DNA of 63,768 nucleotides from Methanoregula sp. PtaU1.Bin051 (GTDB taxonomy: Archaea; Halobacteriota; Methanomicrobia; Methanomicrobiales; Methanospirillaceae): contig MVRE01000019.1 of NCBI GenBank assembly GCA_002067895.1, forward strand, positions 1 through 63,768, written 5' to 3'. How positions within the stretch are numbered: position 1 is the stretch's first letter; each line of letters begins with the position of its first letter. Of this stretch, positions 28,766-37,395 are shown one piece after another. A model generated the notes under the pieces. It was not told the origin of the DNA, did no database searches, and saw only the letters and a program-made list of their open reading frames with translations. A program made the position numbers and the translations under genes.

Positions 28766-30554
28766 CGAGCTTGCAAAGAAGCAGCGCAGCATCTCCGTTG
28801 CGGAATTTTTCGAGAAGAACAAACACCTCCTCGGTTTCGACTCGCCTACGCGCGGCGTAATCACGACAATCAAAGAAGCTGTCGACAACGCACTTGATGC
28901 CTGCGAGGAGGCACAGGTTCTCCCCGATATCTACATCAGCATCAAGAGGACGGGGACGGATATCTTCCGGATCATTGTCGAGGACAACGGCCCGGGCATT
29001 GTGCCAAAGCAGGTGCCATACGTATTCGGAAAGCTGCTCTACGGCTCGCGGTTCCACCAGATCCGGCAGACCCGGGGGCAGCAGGGGATCGGGATCTCGG
29101 CAGCCGTCCTCTATGCCCAGCTGACGACAGGCCTCCCGACAGTCGTCATCTCGCGCACCGGGGCAAAGGAGCCCGCACACCGGTTCGAGATCCAGATAAA
29201 GATCGAGAACAACGAGCCTGACATCGTCTCGCAGGAGAAGTTCGAGTGGGACCGGACGCACGGCACCCGGGTCCAGATCGAGTTCAAGTCCACGATGTCG
29301 GCGAAGAAGAAACTGGTCGAGTACCTCAAGTACACGTCCGTTGTCAATCCCCACGCCCGGTTCCGGGTGGAGATGGATGACGAGGCATTCACCTTCGAGC
29401 GCGTCAGCCAGGAGGTGATCACCTGCCCCGTCGCCATCCAGCCGCACCCCCACGGGATCGAGTTCGGGCAGTTGAAAAGGATGGCGGAGGCAAGCGACCA
29501 GAAACTTGCCGATTTCCTTGTCGAGGGTTTCTCCCGGGTCGGGAAGAAGACCGCGCAGGAGATGGCGGAGAAGGCCGGCCTGAAGGCAACCGTGAAGGTA
29601 AGAACGCTCTCCGCCGACCAGCTCAAGGCGCTCCTTGCCGCGATGCAGGAAGTCGCCGTCCCCGCGCCGCCGACATCCCAGTGCCTCTCGCCCATTGGCG
29701 AGGAGCTGATCCGGCGCGGGCTGGACAAGGAGTTCCAGATGGACTTTGTCTCGGCCCGGACCCGGCCCAGCTCGGTCTTCTCCGGCCATCCCTTCATGGT
29801 CGAGGCAGCGATCGGGTATGGGGGGAAGCTGCCGGCCGAGGGCAACGCGACGATCCTCCGGTTCGCAAACCGGGTCCCGCTCATGTACCAGCAGGGCGCC
29901 TGCGCGATCACGGAGTGCATAACCAACGTGAACTGGAAGTCCTACAACATCGCGCAGGCCGGGCTCCCGCAGGGGCCGGTGCTGATCCTCGTCCACGTCG
30001 CTTCAACGAATGTCCCGTTCACGAGCGAGAGCAAGGACGCGATCGCGTCGATCCCCGAGATCGAAAAGGAGATCGTGCTCGCACTGCAGGACCTCGGGCG
30101 CGAGCTCAAGACCTTCCTCTCGCGCAGGGACCGGAGCAAGCTTGCCGAGGACCGTGCTCGTGCGGTCTGTGCAATCATCCCCGAGATTGCAATAAAAGTC
30201 TCCGAGATTGTGGATAAGCCGCTTGTCGACACCTCGCCCATCGAGGGCAAGCTGATGAGAAAGCTGATCGCCAAGAAATGGACAAAGGACGGGAAGGTCA
30301 CAATCGAGGTTGCCAACTATGCCGGGTACGAGGGGGAGATCTCGGTCTACGACATCTCGCACGACAATGCGGCGGATGCGAAGCCGAAGGCGGATTTCAT
30401 AACCGAGGTCGAAGGCCAGTTCACCAAGGTCTGGAAAGTGAGAGCCGAGCCGCAGAAGGTCTGGAAGGTTGCGTACTCCGGCAGGGGCGGGGGCATCATC
30501 GAAGTCCGTGGCATCGAGGACGCAAAGAAGATGGTGGTGGATCTCGATGTCTAA
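28752..30554 (+). CDS. top6B: DNA topoisomerase VI subunit B
   Basis: 600-aa ATPase subunit of the archaeal type IIB topoisomerase that relaxes and decatenates DNA. GHKL ATPase motifs: N box EAVDNALDACEEA (about 41-53), G1 box VEDNGPGI (about 76-83), G2 region GQQGIGISAAVLYAQ (about 112-126). The central helix-two-turn-helix and transducer domains follow (SPIGEELIRRG near 315), with an Ig-like C-terminal extension ending in GGGIIEVRGIED. Subunit A starts inside its last codons. Confidence 0.97.
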   Translation: MVLADELAKKQRSISVAEFFEKNKHLLGFDSPTRGVITTIKEAVDNALDACEEAQVLPDIYISIKRTGTDIFRIIVEDNGPGIVPKQVPYVFGKLLYGSRFHQIRQTRGQQGIGISAAVLYAQLTTGLPTVVISRTGAKEPAHRFEIQIKIENNEPDIVSQEKFEWDRTHGTRVQIEFKSTMSAKKKLVEYLKYTSVVNPHARFRVEMDDEAFTFERVSQEVITCPVAIQPHPHGIEFGQLKRMAEASDQKLADFLVEGFSRVGKKTAQEMAEKAGLKATVKVRTLSADQLKALLAAMQEVAVPAPPTSQCLSPIGEELIRRGLDKEFQMDFVSARTRPSSVFSGHPFMVEAAIGYGGKLPAEGNATILRFANRVPLMYQQGACAITECITNVNWKSYNIAQAGLPQGPVLILVHVASTNVPFTSESKDAIASIPEIEKEIVLALQDLGRELKTFLSRRDRSKLAEDRARAVCAIIPEIAIKVSEIVDKPLVDTSPIEGKLMRKLIAKKWTKDGKVTIEVANYAGYEGEISVYDISHDNAADAKPKADFITEVEGQFTKVWKVRAEPQKVWKVAYSGRGGGIIEVRGIEDAKKMVVDLDV

Positions 30555-31635
30555 AGAGGAACTCGAGCGGCAGGCGATGAAGTCCCTGCTCGCGATTGCA
30601 AGCGCGTGGTACGACCAGATGAAGGCAGGCGAGATCCCGTCGATCGCGCTTCCCACGCGGACGAAGTACAACATCGAGTATGACGAGGGAAGCGAGGTCT
30701 GGAAGTACGGCGACAAGGAGAGCCTGCGGACAGCTGCAACGGCGAAGAGCGCGACCCACCTTCTGAAGATGGCGTACGTGATCGGGTTTGTGAAGCAGCA
30801 GCTGATCGAGAACCGGTCTTCGACGCTGAGGGAGATGTACTACATCTCGGAAGGCTGGAAGCGTGCCAAGTTCGGTGCGCAGGACGAAAGCAACTTCCTT
30901 GTCGAGGACCTCGAGATCCTCTCCGGAGTCCCCCGCGAGGGCTTCCACCTCCGGCCCGAGGAGGACGGGGCGAGCATCTACGGCCCGATGCGCATTAAGG
31001 AGATGACCCGGCGCGGGCTCAAGACCATCCACTGCCAGGACGACGTGGGCGGGGCAGGGTACTCGATCCCGAACAACGTCGAGAACATCGAGTTCGTGGA
31101 CCATGACGCGAAGTTTGTCATCGCGCTCGAGACCGGCGGTATGTACGACCGGCTGATCGAGAACGGGTTTGACGAGGAGTTCAAGGCGATCCTCGTGCAC
31201 CTCAAAGGGCAGCCGGCCCGGTCCACGCGCCGGATGCTCAACAAGATCAACGCCACGTGGGGCCTTCCAATCCTCGTCTTCACCGATGGCGACCCGTGGT
31301 CGTACCGGATCTACGCGTCGGTTGCCTACGGCGCGATCAAGAGCGCCCACATGTCCGAGCTGCTTGCAACGCCCAGGGCCCAGTTCCTCGGCCTGCAGCC
31401 AAGCGACATCCGTGACTACAACCTGCCCTCGGACAAGCTCTCGGAGAAGGATGTCGAGGCCCTGAAAGCGGAACTCACCGACCCCCGGTTCGCAACCGAG
31501 TACTGGAAGAAGCAGATCAAACTCCAGCTGGAGATGAACCTGAAGTCGGAACAGCAGGCATTTGCAGCCCGCGGGCTGGACTTTGTGACGAAGAAGTATC
31601 TGCCGGCAAGGCTCTCAGAGATGGGGATAATCTGA
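30547..31635 (+). CDS. top6A: DNA topoisomerase VI subunit A
   Basis: 362 aa from ATG 30547, overlapping top6B by 8 nt; the longer frame is rejected because subunit B is intact. DNA-cleaving subunit, Spo11 family. The winged-helix domain has the nucleophile in LREMYYISEGW (Tyr98 or Tyr99). The Toprim domain shows the conserved Glu in FVIALETGG and the DxD metal site in VFTDGDPWSYRIY. Forms an A2B2 complex with subunit B. Confidence 0.97.
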   Translation: MSKEELERQAMKSLLAIASAWYDQMKAGEIPSIALPTRTKYNIEYDEGSEVWKYGDKESLRTAATAKSATHLLKMAYVIGFVKQQLIENRSSTLREMYYISEGWKRAKFGAQDESNFLVEDLEILSGVPREGFHLRPEEDGASIYGPMRIKEMTRRGLKTIHCQDDVGGAGYSIPNNVENIEFVDHDAKFVIALETGGMYDRLIENGFDEEFKAILVHLKGQPARSTRRMLNKINATWGLPILVFTDGDPWSYRIYASVAYGAIKSAHMSELLATPRAQFLGLQPSDIRDYNLPSDKLSEKDVEALKAELTDPRFATEYWKKQIKLQLEMNLKSEQQAFAARGLDFVTKKYLPARLSEMGII

Positions 31636-31848
31636 AGAAAAAAGTGCGGCACTTCTTTTTTTTAAACATTATTAAGCCAGCTTTTGGATTTTTCTGAAAA
31701 TTAATAAGAAATTCTTATATTTTGATTGATCTCATAAAACAAAAAGGCAATGAGGACGAAGGGGCATCAAGTCTAAATACTCTTTTCATGTTAGTGGGAG
31801 GATCCGGGAGAAAAACTATAGAGTGCGAGGCAAAAACGAGGTAAAAAA
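31636..31848. other. AT-rich spacer
   Basis: Only the top6A terminator and AT-rich sequence; no gene seen. Base composition drops sharply compared with the topoisomerase genes and marks the start of an accessory region. Confidence 0.5.
31642..31663 (+). terminator. Hairpin and T8 terminator after top6A
   Basis: AAGTG-CGG-CACTT (31642-31654) followed by C and eight Ts; an intrinsic-like terminator six bases after the top6A stop. Confidence 0.65.
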
Positions 31849-31965
31849 ATGACGAAACAACAACATGCACTGAAATTGAAGGCTTTCGGACAATACAGAA
31901 TACCTGAAAGATCGGTAGTCAAAAATGAACGCGGAACGGAAATCGTTTTGTCGAATCATCTATAG
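31849..31965 (+). CDS. Possible 38-aa small protein
   Basis: ATG at 31849 preceded by CGAGGT with 6-nt spacing, followed by 38 codons (MTKQQHALKLKAFGQYR onward) and TAG. Basic N-terminal half. No match recognised. It overlaps, in another frame, the presumed start of the broken secreted-protein gene, so it may instead be a leader. Confidence 0.35.
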   Translation: MTKQQHALKLKAFGQYRIPERSVVKNERGTEIVLSNHL

Positions 31966-32742
31966 TCGTCGACTCGAACTGGGTTTATCTTTTTTTAATA
32001 CTGTTAATTTGCTGTATTGGATTAGTGGACGCTAACATTTCCATAAGTAACAATTCAGTGAATATCAGCAATAATGGACAACCAGCTTCAAAACCTTCAG
32101 TTGATCAGTCAAAAGTCTCAGTATCGCCAACAAATGACCCCGGTTTGGATGCGTATCAGGCACTTCAAAAATACCATCAGAATCTGGCGTATCCGAAGAA
32201 AAAAAATCCCCGATAATATCCTTGTGCTTATCGATCCGGCTTTCCCCAGTCAAGGAGCAACTGTCGAAGGAATAAAAAGTGCAATGATGGTATCGAATCA
32301 ACTGATCCCGGCAGATCAGGCAAAAAACGTGTTCAATTTCTCCAATAAACCAGATCCTCCAATTGGAGATCAAATTCATTTAGAGATTTACCTTACACCG
32401 ACTGCATCCCTTAATGCTGTGGATTCAAACGTCACAGCAGTTACAATTCGAAATAAAGAACTTCATGCCTTAGTGGCTTGGGTGGACATTAATAATATTG
32501 AAAAATTGGTGGCCCCTCAAGATGTGGTTAAGGTCGTGATGGTCGTTCCTCCCGAGCATTCAGCATATAACGTCCAACCGACAGTTACCGAAAAAGCGTT
32601 CGTTACCCCTCAAACTCCTGCATCGCCTGCAACGCCAGCGGCTACGGCGACCCCCTCAACACCGGTTTCAACACCGGTGATTATTGGGGCTCTGGTTGGA
32701 GCAACCTGTGTCGGATTATTTTTTCGCAGGAAACGACGATAA
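31925..32742 (+). pseudogene. Secreted protein gene with two homopolymer frameshifts
   Basis: Three segments in different frames join into one sensible protein if one base is removed from T7 (31990-31996) and one from A8 (32199-32206). The joined product would start at ATG 31925, run through a signal-peptide-like stretch (GLSFLILLICCIGLVDA), a Ser/Asn-rich part (SVNISNNGQPASKPSV), then a beta-rich domain (DNILVLIDPAFPSQGATVEG), a Thr/Pro-rich linker (TPASPATPAATATPSTP) and a C-terminal hydrophobic segment IIGALVGATCVGLFF with RRKRR. That tail resembles archaeal surface proteins with a sorting-like anchor. As given, the gene cannot make the whole protein. Sequencing error, decay or phase variation are all possible. 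Confidence 0.7.
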
Positions 32743-33102
32743 TGTCTAGAAGAATTTCCAAAAAGTAACAATTTTTTAAAATTTAAGATTGATATCAGTA
32801 AAAATTCTCTTGATTGTCTTTGTATTATCTTGCCTTCATAGGGTAAACACATTAAAATACACTGATCCGGAAGCCGCCTAGACACTTTCAACCTCCTGAA
32901 CCTTACCCCCCCGATCGAAAAAGCCCTGTAACGTTGCTAAATATTACCTCAAACATTCCCGCCGGCAGCGATTTTTATATTCCGGGATTATTCCGCGTTT
33001 TTCCGAGTTATTACCTCTGCGGAAACGGAGGTTGAGGTAAAAGAGGTACAACCGGGCCTTTTACGTGCCCTTTTCATTAGGAATGGGGCTTAAGAAGAAC
33101 CA
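32743..33102. other. Non-coding gap with repeat copy 2
   Basis: No gene supported. Holds the second copy of the two-hairpin repeat (33001-33070) and AT-rich sequence. Confidence 0.55.
33001..33070 (+). repeat. Two-hairpin intergenic repeat, copy 2
   Basis: TTACCTC (33011-33017) pairs with GAGGTAA (33034-33040), then AAGAGGTACAACC, then GGGC (33054-33057) with GCCC (33067-33070). Relative to the copy at 3071-3144 the first stem keeps pairing while its sequence changes (A-T here, G-T there), the loop differs, and the middle block AAG[AT]GGTACAACCGGGCC is conserved. Confidence 0.65.
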
Positions 33103-33366
33103 TCAGGCTCTTCGAAGGGCTCCGATTTTTCCTGATGAATACAGTGTCTGTTCAGAAGGTGCGACCCCCCCCATGACTTGGGAAGTGACAGTGAAGTTGC
33201 CGAGTAACGTATAGGTGTGCTGTGGGTGCCGGCTGGTTGACGTATTGCCGACGACGTTTGTCCAGCCGGACTTATCGCCGCTCTCGAATCCCCCGTTCGT
33301 CACCCTTTCGGTCGGGTCGATGATGAGGGGATTGTCATAGGGTATCGGATTATCAGGCACAGTCAT
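33103..33366 (-). pseudogene. Stub of the PKD/clan-CD-like protein, fourth copy
   Basis: 87 codons. IDPTERVTNGGFESGDKSGW matches residues about 234-253 of the full-length copy (positions 37395-39500), then the frame jumps to the end of a PKD repeat (HPQHTYTLLGNFTV). All sequence between and all of the peptidase-like domain are missing. It begins right after the partner-A stop with the spacer TAATTTTTTTCG-ATG, the same arrangement as at 36397. No signal peptide or ribosome-binding site. Confidence 0.8.
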
Positions 33367-33375
33367 CGAAAAAAA

Positions 33376-34359
33376 TTATGAGGGGAGTGATTTCACTGCC
33401 TCATCCGTGAGTGCCGGTATATATTCAACAACAGGCCGCACGATTTTGCCGTTCTCCATCACATTGCCGGAAAAAACCCAGACCGGTTCGAGGTAAGTCT
33501 CCTGCTGGGAACCGGGCTTCGACAGATACGCCAGCGAAATGGAATCAATCATTACCGATTGCTGGCGATTTGTATCAACTGGCATCCCTTTCAATTTTAG
33601 TTCTGCAAAAGCCTGTTCCGGATCGATCAGAGGAAGTTCCATGAAAGGCTCGTACACCCTCCAGTTCGAGTAAAAATCGATGACGTCACCATTACCGCCA
33701 ATGTCAATGCTGATCTTCGTTCCCTTGACTTCCAGCCCGTTAAGATTTCGCCCGTACCAAACCTGAACGTCTTCCCAGGTTACGATATCCTCAGCGTCTT
33801 TGACGAGCTGGGTCATCTTTCCGTGTTCGACCCGTTTGAAGAATGCACCTTCAGGCAGGAGATCCCGTTCTCTCAGGAAATTCGTGGCGATTTCGATCGC
33901 TTCGGCATCGGACGGGAGTTTTCCAGGAACGTCAAGCGGGTTGACATTAGCATAGCGATTCGTGTTATGAAATTCGATAGTTCCGGAATTGAAGAGGTAT
34001 GCCCGGATTGTCAAATCGTCAGATGCAATTCCCCATCCTTGTGGGCCATCCTTTATCGTACCTGTTGTGGTAATCCCGAATTTTTTCCCAAGTGAGATGA
34101 TATCGTCTCTTGTGAGTTTCGTGGGCACATCTCGGTAAACAAGAATTTTTTCAATGGGACTTGGATATGCCCCACCAAGCGAAATTGCAGATGATAACTG
34201 CCCGGCAATGTTAGACGAACTTGTCTGATTAACTCGGTTTTCCACTGAATTCTCATTCGTTGATACAGAAGAGGATGACAAGTAGCTCCCCGCTATCACG
34301 ATCGCGAAGAAGACGAAAGCCGCTATCATCGAGATTCCTATGATTGTTTTTGTTTTCAT
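33376..34359 (-). CDS. Membrane-anchored partner protein, paralogue A
   Basis: 327 aa. Residues 7-27 are a single hydrophobic segment after MKTKT, so the protein is anchored outside the cell. After a Ser/Asn-rich spacer comes VYRDVPTKLTRDDIISLGKKFG, then a globular domain with NGLEVKGTKISIDIGGNGDVI and FYSNWRVYEP, a pattern like PepSY/FTP propeptide repeats of secreted proteases (inference). Aligns over its length with paralogue C (36406-37395) and in the last two thirds with paralogue B (34713-35468). It lies directly after a pseudogene of the PKD protein. Confidence 0.8.
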   Translation of the reverse strand: MKTKTIIGISMIAAFVFFAIVIAGSYLSSSSVSTNENSVENRVNQTSSSNIAGQLSSAISLGGAYPSPIEKILVYRDVPTKLTRDDIISLGKKFGITTTGTIKDGPQGWGIASDDLTIRAYLFNSGTIEFHNTNRYANVNPLDVPGKLPSDAEAIEIATNFLRERDLLPEGAFFKRVEHGKMTQLVKDAEDIVTWEDVQVWYGRNLNGLEVKGTKISIDIGGNGDVIDFYSNWRVYEPFMELPLIDPEQAFAELKLKGMPVDTNRQQSVMIDSISLAYLSKPGSQQETYLEPVWVFSGNVMENGKIVRPVVEYIPALTDEAVKSLPS

Positions 34360-34368
34360 ACGTCACCT

Positions 34369-34679
34369 TCAGGAACAATTGAAACTCCGATAACTGATGT
34401 TGTAATTTCCGCTGCCATCTCTCTCAGGTTCCTTGAAAGTACCAAATCCTGGCAGGTAGTCGTTCTAGCTCGGAAATGCATACATGTAGGCTCCTTTAAT
34501 GTAATACGGTTCGATGGTCTGGATCAGCGTGTTGGTCCAAGCCTCGCGAATCGTGTCCTTATAGTATGTTCCATTGCCCATCATCCGACCGGCGGGGTCA
34601 GAACCGGCGGGTCCGCGCTGATCGAGTCCATGTGGCCGTGAGAGTTGTTATTTATTTTAAATGCGACCGTGCTGGACAT
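34369..34679 (-). pseudogene. Decayed PKD/clan-CD-like protein, third copy
   Basis: The minus strand reads HGHMDSISADPPVLTPPV, matching residues about 363-379 of the full-length copy, then a TGA. Next, in another frame, it reads MMGNGTYYKDTIREAWTN and GAYMYAFPS, an in-frame TAG, then NDYLPGFGTF and DGSGNYNISYRSFNC, matching the C-terminal 75 residues of the full-length copy. The PKD domain and the His/Cys region are deleted. It lies between partner genes B and A. Confidence 0.88.
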
Positions 34680-34712
34680 TATCCCTAAACCGGATGTGAA
34701 ATTCAGAAAAAA

Positions 34713-35468
34713 TTATGTTGTTTTCACTGCATCAACAGGGTAAGGGAATGGGGTCTGGCCTTCTCTTGCAGCGTAGAAAAGCCAAACCGGGGTGTAATAT
34801 TTCTGATCTTTAGTTATAGGTTCTGCGTAATATCCCATTTTTATATCCGATACCTTAAGTCCGATTGTTCCGGACTGATACATCACCAATGTTTCCCCTT
34901 TCTTGAGTTTTTCATATGCCTCACCTGCTGTGATAACCGGGACTTCTCCGGCATATTCAAGAGTACGCCATCCTTTATGGATTCCGAGCAACTCCCCGTT
35001 TTCCCCAAGTTCGACATTAATACCAGCACCCATAACCGGTTTTCCATCGATGTATTGCCTATAAATGACCTGTGTACATTGTGGGTATTCTTCTTCAATA
35101 ACGCCAGTTTTTGTATTGTATTTTTTAATTGTATTTTGTACAACTTTATAGAGAACTGCATCTTTGGGAAGCCCGCCATATCTCTCCAAAGCCTTTTCTG
35201 CCAGAGCTGGAGCTTCTGATTCGGATGGAATGCTCGTTTTGATTTCCATACTTTTTGGTGATCCTTCAGAGATAGAATCCTCGGAAATAACCTTATACAT
35301 CGCTGCAGTTGCCGGAGATTCTGGTATTATAGTGTTCAGTGCAAATGGTTCATTTGAACCTTGAGTTATAAACGCAGATTTTTGTTCATTCTGATGCGTG
35401 AATATAGTTGCAATACCAATAACCAAGCACGTCAGGACAATTCCTGCGATTAACCATTTTATTTTCAT
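34713..35468 (-). CDS. Membrane-anchored partner protein, paralogue B
   Basis: 251 aa from ATG 35468, with GAGGTGA 6-10 nt upstream (the frame opens at 35495). One hydrophobic segment (about 4-24), then an extracellular domain. GGLPKDAVLYKVVQ, YRQYIDGKPVMGAGINVELGENGE and HKGWRTLEYAGEVPVI align with paralogues A and C but are shorter and more diverged. Starts 14 nt after the stop of the truncated peptidase-like gene (35483-36397), so the two are probably co-translated as a pair. Suggested role: chaperone or inhibitor of its neighbour; not shown. Confidence 0.8.
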   Translation of the reverse strand: MKIKWLIAGIVLTCLVIGIATIFTHQNEQKSAFITQGSNEPFALNTIIPESPATAAMYKVISEDSISEGSPKSMEIKTSIPSESEAPALAEKALERYGGLPKDAVLYKVVQNTIKKYNTKTGVIEEEYPQCTQVIYRQYIDGKPVMGAGINVELGENGELLGIHKGWRTLEYAGEVPVITAGEAYEKLKKGETLVMYQSGTIGLKVSDIKMGYYAEPITKDQKYYTPVWLFYAAREGQTPFPYPVDAVKTT

Positions 35469-35482
35469 GTCATTCACCTCGA

Positions 35483-36397
35483 TCAACAAGTCCACTCAGA
35501 CCAATATACGGTGTCATCATCCGGATATTCGTCGGCAGCAATCATGCCTTGGCCGGCAAGATGGTCATTGTTTAACTGCTCATCTGTGTCAAATATGACT
35601 CTTGCAACAATCCCCGAACCGTAATAAGTCTTTTCAGTAGCATCTCTCCAAGCATAGGCTATTGTATAATCATTATCGATACAGTTTTGTAAAAACCTGT
35701 CCGGCAAATCAACACTCGGTGTCTTTTCTGTGTAGAAACCAAGGATCCCATGCGAATACTTCAAGGCTCCGCCCCACTGGAGATTTGACAGGACATTGCA
35801 TGCATCGAAAACAACCCATTTGTTTGTTAAATCCCATTTTTTATACACTTCATCTCGTGTAAGATTACCACTTGGCCAATAGGTATACGGCAGATAGGTT
35901 TCACCATTTTCGCCAATTCCACCATGGCCATAATGATAATGCAGGACTGTTTCATCAAGACCCTGATAGCCGGAATTCTGGGTGCCAAAATCCGTATCCT
36001 CCACTTCAGTATTTTCCTGATAGAAGCTCTCTGACCAGCCCGGTGTTCCGGTCAGCCAGTTCTGGATCGTATCATGCATTGCCTGACCATTTGGGAGAGA
36101 TGGATAGTATGATGCATTTGTGTATAATGTAACGCTCGTCATCGAATACGTCGGCGTCTCCACCGTAATATAATCCTCCTTCTCCTCCCCATCGCTCCCG
36201 TCACCGTTCGTTGCGGTAAGCTTGACCGTGTACATCCCGGCCGAGGTATAGGTGTGCACCGGGTTCTGCTGCGTTGCATTCGTACCGTCGCCGTCCCCGA
36301 AGTCCCATGACCACGAGGTCGGTGAATTCGTTGATAAGTCAGTAAACTTCACTGTCAGCGGCGCGTAACCGCTGGTTGGTGTGCAAAAAAGACTCAT
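35483..36397 (-). CDS. PKD-domain protein with clan-CD-like His/Cys motif, N-terminally truncated copy
   Basis: 304 aa. A PKD domain at about 5-82 (WDFGDGDGTN and HTYTSAGMYTVKLTATNGDGS) is followed by a 220-residue domain. In that domain YHYGHGGIG (His158-Gly159) and WVVFDACNV (Ala199-Cys200) match the HG ... [AS]C dyad of clan CD cysteine peptidases (caspase, gingipain, legumain); I think the domain is of the DUF6345 type. Unlike the full-length copy it has no signal peptide, no N-terminal domain and no ribosome-binding site: it begins 8 nt after the partner-C stop. It may be a silent cassette or may be translated by read-on. Confidence 0.75.
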   Translation of the reverse strand: MSLFCTPTSGYAPLTVKFTDLSTNSPTSWSWDFGDGDGTNATQQNPVHTYTSAGMYTVKLTATNGDGSDGEEKEDYITVETPTYSMTSVTLYTNASYYPSLPNGQAMHDTIQNWLTGTPGWSESFYQENTEVEDTDFGTQNSGYQGLDETVLHYHYGHGGIGENGETYLPYTYWPSGNLTRDEVYKKWDLTNKWVVFDACNVLSNLQWGGALKYSHGILGFYTEKTPSVDLPDRFLQNCIDNDYTIAYAWRDATEKTYYGSGIVARVIFDTDEQLNNDHLAGQGMIAADEYPDDDTVYWSEWTC

Positions 36398-36405
36398 CGG
36401 AAAAA

Positions 36406-37395
36406 TTATGAGGAGAGGGATTTCACCGCATCATCGGTTAGTGCCGGGATGTGTTCCGTAACCGTCATTGAAGATTTTCCATCAACAATAACGTCCCCTT
36501 CGAATACCCAGACCGGTTCGAGGTAGTATTCCGTTTCGGCTCCGGCCTTGGTGTGATAGGCGAGATACACTTCCTTGATGGAAACCTTGTCTGAAGTGTT
36601 AGTGTCCACAGGAATCCCCTTGGTCTTCAATTCGTCGAATGCCTGTTCCGGTGACTTAACCGGGAATTCTTTATATGGCTCGTAATTCCTCCAGTTGGAA
36701 TAATAATCGATTATGTCTCCGCCACCACCAACGGCCACGCTCAACTGCGATCCTTTCACTTTCAGGCCATTGAGCATTCGGCCATACCAGACTTCGATAT
36801 CTTCCCAGACAACAGTATTGTTTCCGTTGTTACCCAGCTGATAGATTTTACCATGTTCTGTGCCGATACAGATCGCATCATCGGGCAGGAGATCGCGATC
36901 TGTAAGGAATTGCGTCGCAATCCTTATCGCTTCGTCATCTGTTGGGAGATTTCCCGGAACGTCAAAAGGATTGACCGTATGGGCACGGTTTGAGTTGGTA
37001 AACTCAATAGAGCCAGAATTATGTAGAATAACATATTTCGTCCCATCTTCCGATGCGATGCTGGAACCTTCTTCGACTTCCTTGATTTTTCCTGTTGTAC
37101 TTATATTGAATTTCTGTGCGAGCGAGATGCTATCTTGTCGTGTGTAATGAGATGGTATAACTTGGTATACCAGAACCTTTTCTTCTGGGTTCGGTATCGG
37201 GGTATCAAGAACGATATTATTTGATACTTTACCTAACACGCTGTAAGTTGGATTATCAGATACATTCTCCTGTTGCACTGTGATTAACGTTTCACCTGCG
37301 GTAATATGAGAATGAACACCGCCCAATAGGGCAATCCCAATAATGATTCCCGCTAACAGCGAGATTCCCACCATCAATTCTTTCCTCATCACCAT
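36406..37395 (-). CDS. Membrane-anchored partner protein, paralogue C
   Basis: About 329 aa. Start ATG 37395 overlaps the stop of the full-length peptidase-like gene (TGATG); ATG 37389 is the alternative. One hydrophobic segment (about 8-28), then an extracellular domain nearly collinear with paralogue A: YQVIPSHYTRQDSISLAQKF, LPTDDEAIRIATQFLTDRDLLP, NGLKVKGSQLSVAVGGGGDII and FYSNWR-like YYSNWRNYEPY. The tight coupling to the full-length protein strongly suggests that the two proteins work together at the cell surface. The PepSY/propeptide-like pattern points to an inhibitor or chaperone role, which is inference. Confidence 0.85.
   Translation of the reverse strand: MVMRKELMVGISLLAGIIIGIALLGGVHSHITAGETLITVQQENVSDNPTYSVLGKVSNNIVLDTPIPNPEEKVLVYQVIPSHYTRQDSISLAQKFNISTTGKIKEVEEGSSIASEDGTKYVILHNSGSIEFTNSNRAHTVNPFDVPGNLPTDDEAIRIATQFLTDRDLLPDDAICIGTEHGKIYQLGNNGNNTVVWEDIEVWYGRMLNGLKVKGSQLSVAVGGGGDIIDYYSNWRNYEPYKEFPVKSPEQAFDELKTKGIPVDTNTSDKVSIKEVYLAYHTKAGAETEYYLEPVWVFEGDVIVDGKSSMTVTEHIPALTDDAVKSLSS

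Noticed and set aside
27509-28888. 459-aa frame antisense to hisS
   Set aside because: hisS on the other strand has complete motifs; this frame is a shadow caused by GC-rich coding.
28683-29996. 437-aa antisense frame over top6B
   Set aside because: No motif and opposite to an intact topoisomerase gene.
32199-32206. Programmed ribosomal frameshift at the A8 run
   Set aside because: A second frameshift at T7 near the start is needed too, and there is no stimulating structure visible; sequencing error or mutation is simpler.
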